Source: Secundilactobacillus collinoides DSM 20515 = JCM 1123 (GTDB lineage Bacteria > Bacillota > Bacilli > Lactobacillales > Lactobacillaceae). From it: DNA of 51,640 bases. This document shows, one piece after another, positions 15,798-24,377 of the stretch. The first letter of the stretch is position 1. Each line of letters starts with the position of its first letter. The notes under the pieces were generated by a model that saw nothing but the letters and a program-made list of their open reading frames with translations, ran no database searches and was not told the DNA's origin. The stretch spans positions 1 to 51,640 of the forward strand of contig NZ_AYYR01000009.1 of NCBI RefSeq assembly GCF_001435975.1, read 5' to 3'. Both the position numbers and the translations under genes were made by a program.

Positions 15798-16592
15798 ATG
15801 AAAAAAATGGCTGTCGTTACTGCCAGTTTGGTGGCAGCATTTGGATTAATGGGTATCGGGGCACAAAGCTACACGTCTCAAACTACTGCCCAAGCCGCAA
15901 CTTCAACTAGTCCAACCATCTCTGTCAACACGATCTACAACAACTCTACCAAGGTTACTGGTAAGGCCACTAAGGGTGTTGCCGTTGTTATCCGCAACGC
16001 TAAGAACAAGACCATTGCTAAGGGAACGGCTTCTTCTACTACCGGCGCTTACAGTGTTAAGCTGCCAGCTAAGCAAAAGACCGGGACTAAACTCTACGTC
16101 TACGCTCACAACAACAAGACCGGCCGCTACTTCTACCGGATCATGACTGTTAAGGCTGCTTCTACCAAGTCAAGCACGACCTCAACAACCTCATCTACTA
16201 CGAGCAAGACCACTAGCTCAACTTCATCAAGTTCAACGAAGTCAAGTACCGCAAGTTTTAAGATTTCAACACCTACTGGTACTTGGAAGAGCGCAACATA
16301 CAAGGGCTGGGCAATTCAATACACCTTCAGCCAAAAGACCGGTTTAACTGAAAAGGTTACTTACGGCAAGAAGACTGCTTACCCAGTGAAGTTGGCTACT
16401 TACAGCGTTACTACTAAGACCCCAACCTTCTGGAAGATCAACGTTACCCCTAAGACGGGCAAAAAGACTTCGTTCTACATGCGTTTCACTGCTAAGAACA
16501 AGTTCGTCATCGTTAACAGCAAGAACCAAAAGATCAAGGCTTCAGTTGGTAAGGCCCCAGCAGCTTACTACACTTACACCTTACAAAAGTAA
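15798..16592 (+). CDS. Secreted Ser/Thr-rich protein with an Ig-like domain
   Basis: The 264-residue chain has a signal peptide (MKKMAVVTASLVAAFGLMG onward, with predicted cleavage after AQA near residue 33-34). Residues about 38-118 look like a bacterial Ig-like beta domain (KVTGKATKGVAVVIRN, AYSVKLPAKQ pattern). Residues about 122-150 form a Ser/Thr linker, and the last 110 residues form a second, Lys/Tyr/Thr-rich beta domain. It has no LPXTG motif and no catalytic motif. The very high Lys content suggests electrostatic binding to the cell wall. Codons are strongly biased to the preferred set, so abundant expression is likely. A role at the cell surface is inferred. Confidence 0.8.
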   Translation: MKKMAVVTASLVAAFGLMGIGAQSYTSQTTAQAATSTSPTISVNTIYNNSTKVTGKATKGVAVVIRNAKNKTIAKGTASSTTGAYSVKLPAKQKTGTKLYVYAHNNKTGRYFYRIMTVKAASTKSSTTSTTSSTTSKTTSSTSSSSTKSSTASFKISTPTGTWKSATYKGWAIQYTFSQKTGLTEKVTYGKKTAYPVKLATYSVTTKTPTFWKINVTPKTGKKTSFYMRFTAKNKFVIVNSKNQKIKASVGKAPAAYYTYTLQK

Positions 16593-16611
16593 TTCGGCTT
16601 TAATGCCGCTC

Positions 16612-16650
16612 AAAAACGTCCAAACCAGAAATGGCTTGGACGTTTTTATT
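16612..16650 (+). terminator. Terminator of the secreted-protein gene
   Basis: AAAAACGTCCAA (16612-16623) pairs with TTGGACGTTTTT (16636-16647). A-run and T-run flanks could make it work both ways. The following 270 nt to the end of the SPFH gene show no gene. Confidence 0.9.
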
Positions 16651-16919
16651 GTTGTCTGATTTTGATTGGCCGCGGTTATTTCCCCTTGCAGTCCGCAATT
16701 TGGGGGGTCCGTACTTAGCTATATTGGGTTAAGTGCTGATTAGCAGGTTCGTCAGCGTTCGTTGTTTCCATAAGCTGACAAGCAATAAAATTTTTTTGCT
16801 GAAAAGGCTGCAACCTAGAAGCTGACGAATAGATTAATTTACCAGTATCTCTAAAGGGTACCTAACGTTGGGATGCCGGCAGTTAGGCGCAAATGACGAC
16901 CCACATTTATCGTTAAACG

Positions 16920-17741
16920 CTACTTTTCAGCACCCTTACCCAGTAAATTACCGACGACTGGCAGCTTGCCATAATCGGCGGCACTGTCAGAAGGCACAAC
17001 AACGAGGTTGGCTGGGGATGAGGCGAGTTCGGAGTAAGCGTTGATAGATTGGTTTTGGAAGTATTTGTCATCGGCGTTGGACAGGCCGGCTTGGACGGTG
17101 TCGATCCGGTAACGCTCTGCATCGGCGCGGGTCTTGGTGGCGTCGGCTTCCGCTTTGGCGGTGGCCATCAGGGCGTCGTTTTTAGCCTTTGTGGTCAGCT
17201 CGATGGACTTGGCTTCCCCTTCAGCTTTTGCGATGGCTGCAATCCGTTCCCGGTCGGCGGTCAGTTGTTTATCCATGGCTTCTTGAATGGCCTGTGACGG
17301 GGTCAGTTCATCGATGTTTATCCGGTCAACGTTGACGCCGTACGTATTGGTCAGGTCACCAATGGCTAAGGTCAATTCCTGGTTGATCTTGGCGGTCGAA
17401 CCCAGCGCTTCGTTCAGGTCCATTCGGCCGATGATATCCCGCAAGTGCCCACGGACCAGTTGCGCCATGGATTCGATGGAGTCGGTGTTTTCGTACTGGT
17501 ACTTCACGGCGTCAGTGACGTGAAAGTTCAGCGTCAGACTGGCTGACACATCGGCGTTATCCTTTGTGATGATCGAATAATTCGGCAGGGCGAGCGGTTC
17601 CATTGCTAAACTCACCCGGCGAATTTTTTGAATCATGGGAATGTAAAAATGCAGACCCGAGTTGACACTGTGACTGTATTTTCCCAGCGTTTCAACAAGT
17701 CCTTGGTTATTTTGCGGGACGATTTTAAATCCTAATGGCAT
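16920..17741 (-). CDS. SPFH/band 7 (prohibitin-like) protein
   Basis: The 273 residues have the SPFH core at about 5-165 (IVPQNNQGLVETLGKYSHSV, GLHFYIPMIQKI, then VSASLTLNFHVTDAVKY and VNVDRINIDELTP), followed by an Ala/Glu/Lys-rich coiled coil (about 165-215, AKAEGEAKSIELTTKAKND) and a short tail. Many band-7 proteins have an N-terminal membrane helix; this one starts almost directly at the SPFH domain, so membrane contact would be peripheral. Such proteins assemble into rings or scaffolds in membrane microdomains. GGGGGA precedes the ATG. It lies 12 nt after a small gene on the same strand, implying co-transcription. Confidence 0.9.
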   Translation of the reverse strand: MPLGFKIVPQNNQGLVETLGKYSHSVNSGLHFYIPMIQKIRRVSLAMEPLALPNYSIITKDNADVSASLTLNFHVTDAVKYQYENTDSIESMAQLVRGHLRDIIGRMDLNEALGSTAKINQELTLAIGDLTNTYGVNVDRINIDELTPSQAIQEAMDKQLTADRERIAAIAKAEGEAKSIELTTKAKNDALMATAKAEADATKTRADAERYRIDTVQAGLSNADDKYFQNQSINAYSELASSPANLVVVPSDSAADYGKLPVVGNLLGKGAEK

Positions 17742-17753
17742 GTGGTTTTCCCC

Positions 17754-18092
17754 CTATAATTGGCGCAGCGTCAAACTATTGCCGTTGGCGGCGATGACAA
17801 CGTACTTGGCGGTTGGGTCAACTGGCTGCTGGTCGGTCAGCTGGTATCGGTAATAGATACCGGCCACGGACACAAGATCGTCAGCAGCCAGCGCACGGCC
17901 GGTAACGATTTGGCCGATCACCTGGCGCTTCTCGAAGGTTTCCGAAACCTTGACCTGTTCCAAAACGCTGACGATATAGGCTTCCAGTGGCAGCCCCTTG
18001 GCCGCCGCAATGGCCGCCAGGCGGCTGTACAGCTGCGCATCTAAATGCAGGTTCAGCTCATTATCGTTTTCCAATGTTCCTTTGGTTGTCAT
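17754..18092 (-). CDS. Small ribbon-helix-helix-like protein upstream of the SPFH gene
   Basis: A 112-residue protein, start ATG 18092 with AGGAG 8 nt upstream. Residues about 10-45 (LNLHLDAQLYSRLAAIAAAKG and following helix) fit a ribbon-helix-helix pattern of one beta strand and two helices, as in Arc-type DNA-binding proteins. The C-terminal half is beta-rich and unrecognised (GQIVTGRALAADDLVSVAG). It precedes the SPFH gene by 12 nt and is probably first in the pair. It could be an autoregulator or a cytosolic partner. The frame is open 23 codons further upstream, but no start with a ribosome site lies there. Confidence 0.6.
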   Translation of the reverse strand: MTTKGTLENDNELNLHLDAQLYSRLAAIAAAKGLPLEAYIVSVLEQVKVSETFEKRQVIGQIVTGRALAADDLVSVAGIYYRYQLTDQQPVDPTAKYVVIAANGNSLTLRQL

Positions 18093-18286
18093 AGTCACCA
18101 CTCCTATGCGTGTTGCGCTGCAATATACCTTGATTATCCGTGAGTCGCGCTGCGCCGTCAAGCACCGGCACTATCAAGATTTAAGCTGGCCTGCCCAAGG
18201 TTTGAAAATCCGTTTGCGTCAACGGTGGCATCATGGGCGTTATCTAGGTTACAATGGGGCTAACGAAAAAAACGGAGGCAATCGAT

Positions 18287-19321
18287 ATGGCAAAAATGAA
18301 AGCAATCGGCGCGTTAAAGGCGCTCGAGACAAGTGATGAACAGTTTTTAACAGATCTCACACTGGACAAGCCAACGCCGACCGGCCGTCAGGTTTTAGTT
18401 GCAGTCAGCGCCGTATCGGTCAATCCGGTCGACACGAAAATGCGGCTGACAGTCACAGATGAAACGGCACCCAAGATTCTCGGCTACGACGCCGTGGGAA
18501 AGGTGGCAGCTGTCGGCCCCGACGTGGAAAAATTCAAGGTGGGTGACCGGTTGTACTACGCTGGCAGCTCTCAGGTAGACGGGTCCGATGAAGAATACCA
18601 ATTAGTTGATGAGCGACTGGCCTGCAGCGCACCCAAAGCGTTATCGGATGCGGAAGCTGCTGCTATGCCGCTGACGACACTGACCGCCTATGAACTCTTG
18701 TTTGAAAAAATGCACTTCGTTCCAAAAGGCAACCAAAATCAAAATAAAACACTGTTGATCGTGAACGGCAGCGGCGGTGTCGGTTCCATCCTGAGCCAAC
18801 TCGCACACTGGGCGGGGTTGACGGTTCTGGCCACCAGCAGCCCCAAAAATTTCGACTGGTTGAAACGCCACGGTGTTGATTATCCGCTGGACTACCATGA
18901 AGACCTGCTGAGCCAGATTCACGATCTCGGCTATCAGCAGTTGGACGCCATCGCTATTTTATACGCACCGGAGGCCTACTTTAAGGTGGCCAGTGAACTG
19001 GTCAAACCATTCGGCCATATTGGCTCGATCGTGGGCAGCACCGTCGATCTGCCGCTATATTTGATCAAAAACAAGGCCGCCAGTTTTGACTGGGAGTACA
19101 TGTTTGCCAAGTCGGATGCGAACTACCGCGTCCACACCCAAGGAAAAATTCTGCAGCTGGCTTGCCGACTGCTGGATCAGGGCGTTTTAGAATCAACGCT
19201 GACGACCAACATCGAAACGGGCATCAACGCTGCTAATTTACGAAAAGCACACCAGCTAGTTGAAGCTGGCCACACGCTTGGTAAGTTAGTCGTGAGCGGA
19301 CCGTTTAACGGTAAGGCCTAG
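18287..19321 (+). CDS. Medium-chain dehydrogenase/reductase, quinone-oxidoreductase type
   Basis: A 344-residue NAD(P)H-dependent oxidoreductase of the MDR superfamily. It has a GroES-like N-terminal domain with SVNPVDTKMRL (about 45-56) and GYDAVGKVAAVG, then the Rossmann motif VNGSGGVGSILSQLA (about 162-176) and a C-terminal LGKLVVSG. The cysteine and histidine ligands of zinc-type alcohol dehydrogenases are absent, pointing to the zinc-independent quinone/enone reductase branch. ATG 18287 has GGAGG 8 nt upstream. TACAAT at about 18250-18255 may be the -10. Substrate unknown. Confidence 0.88.
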   Translation: MAKMKAIGALKALETSDEQFLTDLTLDKPTPTGRQVLVAVSAVSVNPVDTKMRLTVTDETAPKILGYDAVGKVAAVGPDVEKFKVGDRLYYAGSSQVDGSDEEYQLVDERLACSAPKALSDAEAAAMPLTTLTAYELLFEKMHFVPKGNQNQNKTLLIVNGSGGVGSILSQLAHWAGLTVLATSSPKNFDWLKRHGVDYPLDYHEDLLSQIHDLGYQQLDAIAILYAPEAYFKVASELVKPFGHIGSIVGSTVDLPLYLIKNKAASFDWEYMFAKSDANYRVHTQGKILQLACRLLDQGVLESTLTTNIETGINAANLRKAHQLVEAGHTLGKLVVSGPFNGKA

Positions 19322-19420
19322 TCAATCACGCATGTTCCAGTGAACCAATCAGGTTGGGTGCCTAGTAGCTCAGCCCTTTTGGTATGCCCTGAGCACGACA
19401 TGCGATAAGGGGAGAACACA

Positions 19421-20587
19421 ATGTCATCACTATTTGCCAAAAAGAAACAAATCAGCCTCACAGCCGTTTTCTGGGCGACATTACTGCTGAATACCGGGGC
19501 AGCTTTTATGTGGCCGCTGACCACGATCTACATGAATAAAATGCTGCATAAGTCGCTGACCACAGCCGGGACAACGCTGCTGGTCATGTCACTGATGATG
19601 ATGGTCGGCAACTATGTCGGCGGGATCCTGTTTGATTGCTGGTCGCCGTACCTGGCCGGCCTTGTGGGGGCAGGCATGTCACTGATTGCCATGATTCTGC
19701 TGATCTTCTTTCACAGCTGGCCCATTTTCGGGATTCTGCTGGTGGTTGTCGGCTTCGGTGACGGTATCAGTCTGACCATCGATAATTCGTTTGCCGCGAC
19801 CATTACCCACCATAAAACGCGGCAGGTGTTTAACGTCCTCTACATCGCGTTAAACGTTGGTGTCGTCATCGGCACCCTCTTGGTCGGCTACTTGCTGGCA
19901 CTGGGTATCACGGTCATTTTCACGGTCACAACAGTGTGCTACATCGTGCTCTTCATCATCATGGCCACGGCTTTTCGGGTGGACGTCGATGCAATGAAGC
20001 CTGCAAAAAAAGAGGCCAATCACGTGGCGCCTCATCGCATGCAGCTGATTTTACTGATGTGCCTGATGGTGTTTGCTATCTACGCGAGTTACGCGCTGTG
20101 GGAGAGTGTTATTTCAGTTCACATGACCAACCTCGGGATTCCGTTTAGAAACTACAGCCTGTTATGGACGTTAAACGGGTTTATGATCGTCATCGGACAA
20201 CCGTTTGTGAATCGACTGTTCGTTAACTTAAAGTTGCCAGTTCAAATTGGTATCGGTGTGTTCATTTTTGCAACCTCGTTTTTCCTGCTCGTTTTTACCA
20301 GCCAGTACTACATGTTTATCATTGTGATGGTCGTGCTGACGATTGGCGAAATGATTGGGTTTCCGGGCATGCCGGCGTGGATCGACGCCCTGGCTGTCAA
20401 CGGGCGCAAGGGCAAGTATCAGGGCATGTACAACGTTGCCATTTCCATGGGGCGGGCTGTTGGACCGCTATTTGGCGGCATCATGATTGATGAATTCAGT
20501 TATCAAGCGCTGTTCTTAACGGCGACGATTGCCATCGTGGTCGCCCTGTTCTTATTGATGGGACGGTATTTGCAAGTCGGGAGATGA
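19421..20587 (+). CDS. MFS transporter
   Basis: A 388-residue, 12-helix major facilitator starting MSSLFAKKKQISLTAVFWATL. There is no fused domain. It shows GDGISLTIDNSFAATI and GRKGKYQGMYNVAISMGRAVGP, typical of the drug-proton antiporter type of lactic acid bacteria. The substrate is unknown. AAGGGGAG precedes the ATG. A small gene starts 4 nt after its stop, so the two are translationally linked. Confidence 0.88.
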   Translation: MSSLFAKKKQISLTAVFWATLLLNTGAAFMWPLTTIYMNKMLHKSLTTAGTTLLVMSLMMMVGNYVGGILFDCWSPYLAGLVGAGMSLIAMILLIFFHSWPIFGILLVVVGFGDGISLTIDNSFAATITHHKTRQVFNVLYIALNVGVVIGTLLVGYLLALGITVIFTVTTVCYIVLFIIMATAFRVDVDAMKPAKKEANHVAPHRMQLILLMCLMVFAIYASYALWESVISVHMTNLGIPFRNYSLLWTLNGFMIVIGQPFVNRLFVNLKLPVQIGIGVFIFATSFFLLVFTSQYYMFIIVMVVLTIGEMIGFPGMPAWIDALAVNGRKGKYQGMYNVAISMGRAVGPLFGGIMIDEFSYQALFLTATIAIVVALFLLMGRYLQVGR

Positions 20588-20591
20588 GAGA

Positions 20592-20921
20592 ATGACCCCT
20601 GAACAACGGGCGTTAGCAATGAATAACCTGATTGACGAAGTGTGGAATCATCGGTTTCAGTTTCATGGCGACTGGGGTGATGCCCTAGGCAAACGACAGC
20701 TGAAACTGCGCTTTTTACAGGAGCTGAAACGGGTTCTTGGCCGCGCTTACGATTTCACGCCCTACCAGGCCGAATTCGTCATCAACGAAGCCATGAACGG
20801 TGTCCTGTTGAAAAGCAACGAGGACATGTTTGTCAGTCGCGACCCCCGCAAGGCTGCGAAGCTGGTGCGGGCGAGTTTCAATCGTGCCGGGCACTATTAC
20901 CGGTTTTTGTACGGTGGATAA
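20592..20921 (+). CDS. Small unknown protein coupled to the MFS gene
   Basis: The 109 residues are mostly alpha-helical and basic (KRQLKLRFLQELKRVLGRAY), without signal peptide or membrane helix. It starts 4 nt after the transporter stop (GGGAGATGAGAGAATG), which suggests coupling. I do not recognise the family. It is likely soluble and possibly nucleic-acid binding from its charge, but that is only a guess. Confidence 0.65.
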   Translation: MTPEQRALAMNNLIDEVWNHRFQFHGDWGDALGKRQLKLRFLQELKRVLGRAYDFTPYQAEFVINEAMNGVLLKSNEDMFVSRDPRKAAKLVRASFNRAGHYYRFLYGG

Positions 20922-20929
20922 CCGTTTTT

Positions 20930-20968
20930 GCCAGTTGTGTGGTACTGCCGTTGCTGCCCACACAACTG
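20930..20968 (+). other. Long imperfect hairpin after the MFS pair
   Basis: CCAGTTGTGTGG and CCACACAACTGG are fully complementary across a 14-nt loop, but no T-run follows. It may stabilise the 3' end or cooperate with the terminator at 21051. Confidence 0.5.
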
Positions 20969-21050
20969 GGTGGCCGTAGTCTTGCGATGAAGCACATTCT
21001 ACACCGTTCAATTGGCACTTCAGGGTTTAGGTTACCTTAATTTGAAAACA

Positions 21051-21086
21051 CAAAAAAACTTCCCCGTAGTTTGGGAAGTTTTTTTA
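21051..21086. terminator. Bidirectional terminator between converging genes
   Basis: AAAAAAACTTCC and GGAAGTTTTTTT flank a short loop. Both strands carry a T-run after the stem, so it serves the MFS pair on plus and the IclR genes on minus. Its right end overlaps the stop of the first IclR gene. Confidence 0.9.
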
Positions 21087-21830
21087 GACTAATCGTGTTT
21101 CTAATGCTGTTGAAATTGTCTGCATGCGCGCTGCCAAGGCGTGCAATTTGTCGGTTGGATCGGTTTCATCGATCAGAACTACCGCCATGCTGGCAAGTAC
21201 CTCGTGGCGGTAGTTGCGGATACCCACTGAGACACAGTTGACGTTTGGTGCCTGTTCGCCTAAGTCGTACGCTAAATTAGCTTGGCGAATCTTTATCAAT
21301 TCGCGATTCAATTTACGTACTTCAGTTTCGGTGAGTTTGCCGGTTTGTTCCAACTGGTCAAGGTAGACTGTTAACTCCGCTGGTAAAAACGTACTGAGCA
21401 GCGTTTTGCCTGCTGCGGTGTTGTACAGGAAGCTGTCACTGGTGGTATTTGTGACCTCCCCCATTTTTGGAGGCAGATCCGCATCAACCTTTGCGATATA
21501 GTGGACACGCTGATCCTGCAGCACTGTCAAAAAAATGGCTTCGTGAAATTCATTGGCCACGACCTGTAAATAAGGGTGTACCAGCCGTGTCAGCTGGTCG
21601 TTTGACAGTGGTTGACCATACGTGATCAGTTTTGGACCAATGGAATAACCGCTAGAAATGGGATTTTTGTATGCAAAACCTTGTTGGCACAGCGTTTCAG
21701 CAATGCCAAACAAGGTTGTTTTTGAAATATTAAGGTGGGCGCTGAGCTCACTGAGTTTTGCCTCGGGGCGGTCGGCCAGATAGTCGAGAATTGAACTTGC
21801 CCGTGCGACGGATCGAATTGGTTTTGCCAT
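21084..21830 (-). CDS. IclR-family transcriptional regulator (second of two)
   Basis: The 248 residues have an N-terminal winged HTH (SVARASSILDYLADRPEAKL and ELSAHLNISKTTLFGIAETL, about 6-48) and the IclR effector domain (LTVLQDQRVHYIAKVDAD, NTAAGKTLLSTFLP, VNCVSVGIRNYRHEVLASMAV). It closely resembles the gene just upstream, so the pair arose by tandem duplication. They lie 15 nt apart on the same strand, with GAGGAG before this start. IclR proteins commonly respond to small organic acids or aromatic compounds; the ligand here is unknown. Confidence 0.92.
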   Translation of the reverse strand: MAKPIRSVARASSILDYLADRPEAKLSELSAHLNISKTTLFGIAETLCQQGFAYKNPISSGYSIGPKLITYGQPLSNDQLTRLVHPYLQVVANEFHEAIFLTVLQDQRVHYIAKVDADLPPKMGEVTNTTSDSFLYNTAAGKTLLSTFLPAELTVYLDQLEQTGKLTETEVRKLNRELIKIRQANLAYDLGEQAPNVNCVSVGIRNYRHEVLASMAVVLIDETDPTDKLHALAARMQTISTALETRLV

Positions 21831-21845
21831 ACGTGTTTTGCTCCT

Positions 21846-22586
21846 CTAAATCAGTCGCTGTTCCAGTTCAGCGGAAATGGCCTGCATGCGTTCTGCAATA
21901 GCTGCCATCCGTTCTGAAACATCCTCGTTGCGCTGCATCAACACAGCCATGCTGGCAAGAATCTCGTGGCGCGAGTTACGAATGCCAACGGCCACACAGT
22001 TGATATCAGGCGACTGGCCGCCTAGGTCGTAGGATAAATTGTCTTGGCGCACCTTGGTTAAGTCCCGGTTTAAATCTCGGACTTGCGGTTCAGTGAGTTT
22101 GCCTGACTCGTGTAACTGATCAAGGTAAACGGTGAGTTCTGCGGGCAGGAAACTGCTCAACATCATTTTTCCGGCAGCGGTGTTATAGAGGAAGTCGTCC
22201 GTGGTCGTCGGCACTTTCTTATGCTGCGGCAGGTCGGCTTCAATCGTTGCAATGTAGTGGACGTGCTGGTCTTGAATGATTGCTAAATAAATATCTTCGC
22301 CAAACTCGTTGCAGACCACCTGCAGGTATGGTGTCAGCAGGCGAATCAGCTGGTCGTTATTTAAAGGTTTCGCATAGCGAATAAATTTGGAACCAATGGA
22401 ATAGCCGCTAGAGAGGGGATTCTTATACAAGACGCCATCCTGACAAAGCGTTTCAGCAATGCCAAACAGCGTGGTTTTAGAGATCCCCAAGCGCGTGCTT
22501 AGTTCACTGATCTTGGTCTCGGGGCGTTCCGCCAGGTAATCAATGATCCTGGTGGCCCGTTCGACGGATTGAATAGGTTTTGTCAT
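21846..22586 (-). CDS. IclR-family transcriptional regulator (first of two)
   Basis: The 246 residues have the same build as its neighbour: HTH at about 6-48 (SVERATRIIDYLAERPETKI) and an effector domain with NTAAGKMMLSSFLPAELTVYLDQL split over the middle and VNAVAVGIRN-like VAVGIRNSRHEILASMAV near the end. ATG 22586 is supported by GGAGGAG 7 nt before; the frame open 16 codons upstream lacks a ribosome site. Promoter and a candidate operator lie at 22749-22767. The two regulators may form heterodimers or sense different ligands. Confidence 0.92.
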   Translation of the reverse strand: MTKPIQSVERATRIIDYLAERPETKISELSTRLGISKTTLFGIAETLCQDGVLYKNPLSSGYSIGSKFIRYAKPLNNDQLIRLLTPYLQVVCNEFGEDIYLAIIQDQHVHYIATIEADLPQHKKVPTTTDDFLYNTAAGKMMLSSFLPAELTVYLDQLHESGKLTEPQVRDLNRDLTKVRQDNLSYDLGGQSPDINCVAVGIRNSRHEILASMAVLMQRNEDVSERMAAIAERMQAISAELEQRLI

Positions 22587-22993
22587 TTGTTTACTCCTCC
22601 AGAGAAGTGGAACAAGCCGGTTGGAGGGCGGCATATAAGCGGGTTTTGGCTTGAAATGCCGGTTTGGCTTTCAGACCAGAAGTTGCTTACACAGGAGCCT
22701 GCTGGCTTGTGTAACGCGGTTAGGCAATGGATCCCAGCCACTAGACTAAGTATAAGTTTGCGAACTTAGCCTATCTATCGCAAGGCGCTTAGTAGTATCC
22801 CTCGTGTCTTGCGGACGCGATTTGGCAACGCAATCCAGAAAGTGGGCATAAAATCTCAAGGGATTTTATGCCGGCAGTCATATTTAAAGGACAAGCGTGT
22901 CCAAGCGGGATTATTAAGCAATATACCAGAAAAACACAACATATTACAACTGTTTTTGATGCAAAACGTAAACTCAATCAGGCTACTCCCAGT
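22587..22993. promoter_or_regulatory. Control region of the IclR pair and 3' region of the nitroreductase
   Basis: On the minus strand a -10 TATACT lies at 22754-22749, directly beside AAGTT-tgcg-AACTT (22754-22767), a possible IclR-type operator. The -35 is weak, as in regulated promoters. A perfect 11-bp hairpin, GGCATAAAATC with GATTTTATGCC (22845-22872), lies after the nitroreductase stop and may end that transcript, although the T-run is missing. No gene is seen. Confidence 0.5.
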
Positions 22994-23743
22994 CTAATCC
23001 AGTTTGAATCCCTGTTGTTTCACCAAAGCAGCTAAATCGGCTCGAACGTTCAGGTCCCGTGATAACTCGCGCACCAAATGGTGGCTGAAGTTTTCCTGTT
23101 TGGTATTACTGTCACGCTGCTGATAGTAGGCGGTCAATTCGTCATCATAGTCAGCTAATTGCGCCTTAAAATCGGCCGGCAGCTGATAGGTGTCGGCAAA
23201 GTGCATCATCGTTTGCGGCATTCGCGGTTTCAGATCAGGCTGGTATGCCGGATGGCCGACCGCTATGCCAAGCAGCGGAAAAGTCAGTTCTGGCAGGCTA
23301 AGCAGGTTAATTACCTGACCCGCATGGTTTAAAATACTGCCCATAATTGTGCTGCCGAGCCCCATACTCTCAGCGGCAATCACGATGTTTTCCGTGGCGA
23401 TGGCGGTGTCGAACACACTGGCAAGAAACTTGTCGGTCGAATGCAGCAGGGTGGTATCCCGGTTAGCTGATTCAGTAATCTGCAGGTTGCGGTACTGATC
23501 TGCGACCATGACAAAGTAGTGGCCGCTGGACTTCAGCCAAGCGTGCCCGGTTATGGTCGCGAGCGCTTGAAGTGTGGCCGGGTCGGTGATGCTGATAATG
23601 GAATATTGCTGGGAAAACGTGCTGGTCGGCGCGTGTTGCGCAGCGTTGACCAGCGTTTCGATTTCGGTTTCAGTGAGGGCAACGTCCGTGAATTGGCGGA
23701 TGCTGCGGTGATTGTTGAGTTGGTCTAAGATTGGGTTGGTCAA
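22994..23743 (-). CDS. NADPH-dependent nitroreductase/flavin reductase, NfsA-like
   Basis: The 249 residues are of the nitroreductase fold with bound FMN: NNHRSIRQFTD (10-20) for the phosphate, HAPTSTFSQQYS (about 37-48), ENIVIAAESMGLGSTIMG (about 118-135) and LFPLLGIAVGHPAYQPD-like LLGIAVGHP. The C-terminal arm fits NfsA/NfrA-type enzymes. The start is TTG at 23743, with AAGGGG 7 nt upstream. It lies 11 nt after nrdI and is cotranscribed with it. It might supply reduced flavin to NrdI; this is inferred only from position. Confidence 0.88.
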   Translation of the reverse strand: MTNPILDQLNNHRSIRQFTDVALTETEIETLVNAAQHAPTSTFSQQYSIISITDPATLQALATITGHAWLKSSGHYFVMVADQYRNLQITESANRDTTLLHSTDKFLASVFDTAIATENIVIAAESMGLGSTIMGSILNHAGQVINLLSLPELTFPLLGIAVGHPAYQPDLKPRMPQTMMHFADTYQLPADFKAQLADYDDELTAYYQQRDSNTKQENFSHHLVRELSRDLNVRADLAALVKQQGFKLD

Positions 23744-23754
23744 GATGATGCCCC

Positions 23755-24222
23755 TTACTGTTCAAGCAGTTGCACGCGGGCAACCAGCTTGTTGTAGATG
23801 CGGCTTTCGTCAGCTGGAAGGCCGCGCAGTTCGTAGTCGGCAATGAATGGTGCATCGAATTGTTCGCAGTAGCGCCGAGCGGTTAAACAATATTGTTCAT
23901 TGAAGTTTCGGTTACCGCTGCCGACAACGCCGATCAACTGGTCAGCGTTATCGTGGTAGGCAAGGTATTCGCCCATCACGTTGGTCATTAATTCTTTCAC
24001 GCCGGTGTCGATGCCATTCCCGCCATCCAAGTAGGTGGGTACGAAGCAAAAGTAGGGTGTTGTTTCATCAGTAAAATCAGTTTGTTCTGAAATTTCGGTG
24101 GATTCGATAGTCGGCAGGGCCTTGTTTTTCAGGTTCTGCGCCATAGCATACCGGGTCAGGTGTTCGACAAAGTTCCGGGTATTGCCTTCGATTGAGATGT
24201 ATAAGATACGAATTGGGTCCAT
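23755..24222 (-). CDS. nrdI: NrdI-like flavodoxin
   Basis: The 155 residues carry NrdI hallmarks: ILYISIEGNTRNFVEHL (5-21) for FMN phosphate binding, FVPTYLDGGNGIDTG (about 60-74) and GVVGSGNRNFNEQYCLTA (about 98-115). NrdI activates the manganese cofactor of class Ib ribonucleotide reductase NrdF. No nrdE or nrdF is present here. Instead the gene is paired with a nitroreductase and divergent from a TetR regulator, so a redox role in a different pathway cannot be excluded. GGAGG precedes ATG 24222. Confidence 0.88.
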   Translation of the reverse strand: MDPIRILYISIEGNTRNFVEHLTRYAMAQNLKNKALPTIESTEISEQTDFTDETTPYFCFVPTYLDGGNGIDTGVKELMTNVMGEYLAYHDNADQLIGVVGSGNRNFNEQYCLTARRYCEQFDAPFIADYELRGLPADESRIYNKLVARVQLLEQ

Positions 24223-24377
24223 CTTGATTAGCCTCCAGTAGTGCTATAAATTGTGGGTTGAATTGTTATCTTTACTATATAAGATACCATATTTAGTGTT
24301 ACAATTTTTATTGTACTCTAAAACCATTAAAGGTGTTAGCGGAACTTAAAGACAACCAGAAGCCGGGGTGAGCCAGA
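24223..24377. promoter_or_regulatory. Divergent promoter with two palindromes (nrdI / tetR)
   Basis: TATCTT-N8-AAGATA (24267-24286) overlaps a likely TATAGT -10 for nrdI. TACAAT-tttt-ATTGTA (24300-24315) lies towards the tetR gene. Both are perfect and of the size expected for TetR-dimer operators. Which one is bound is not known. Confidence 0.65.

Noticed and set aside
17049-17297. Open frame on the plus strand inside the SPFH gene
   Set aside because: It is the complementary shadow of the Ala/Glu-rich coiled-coil coding region.
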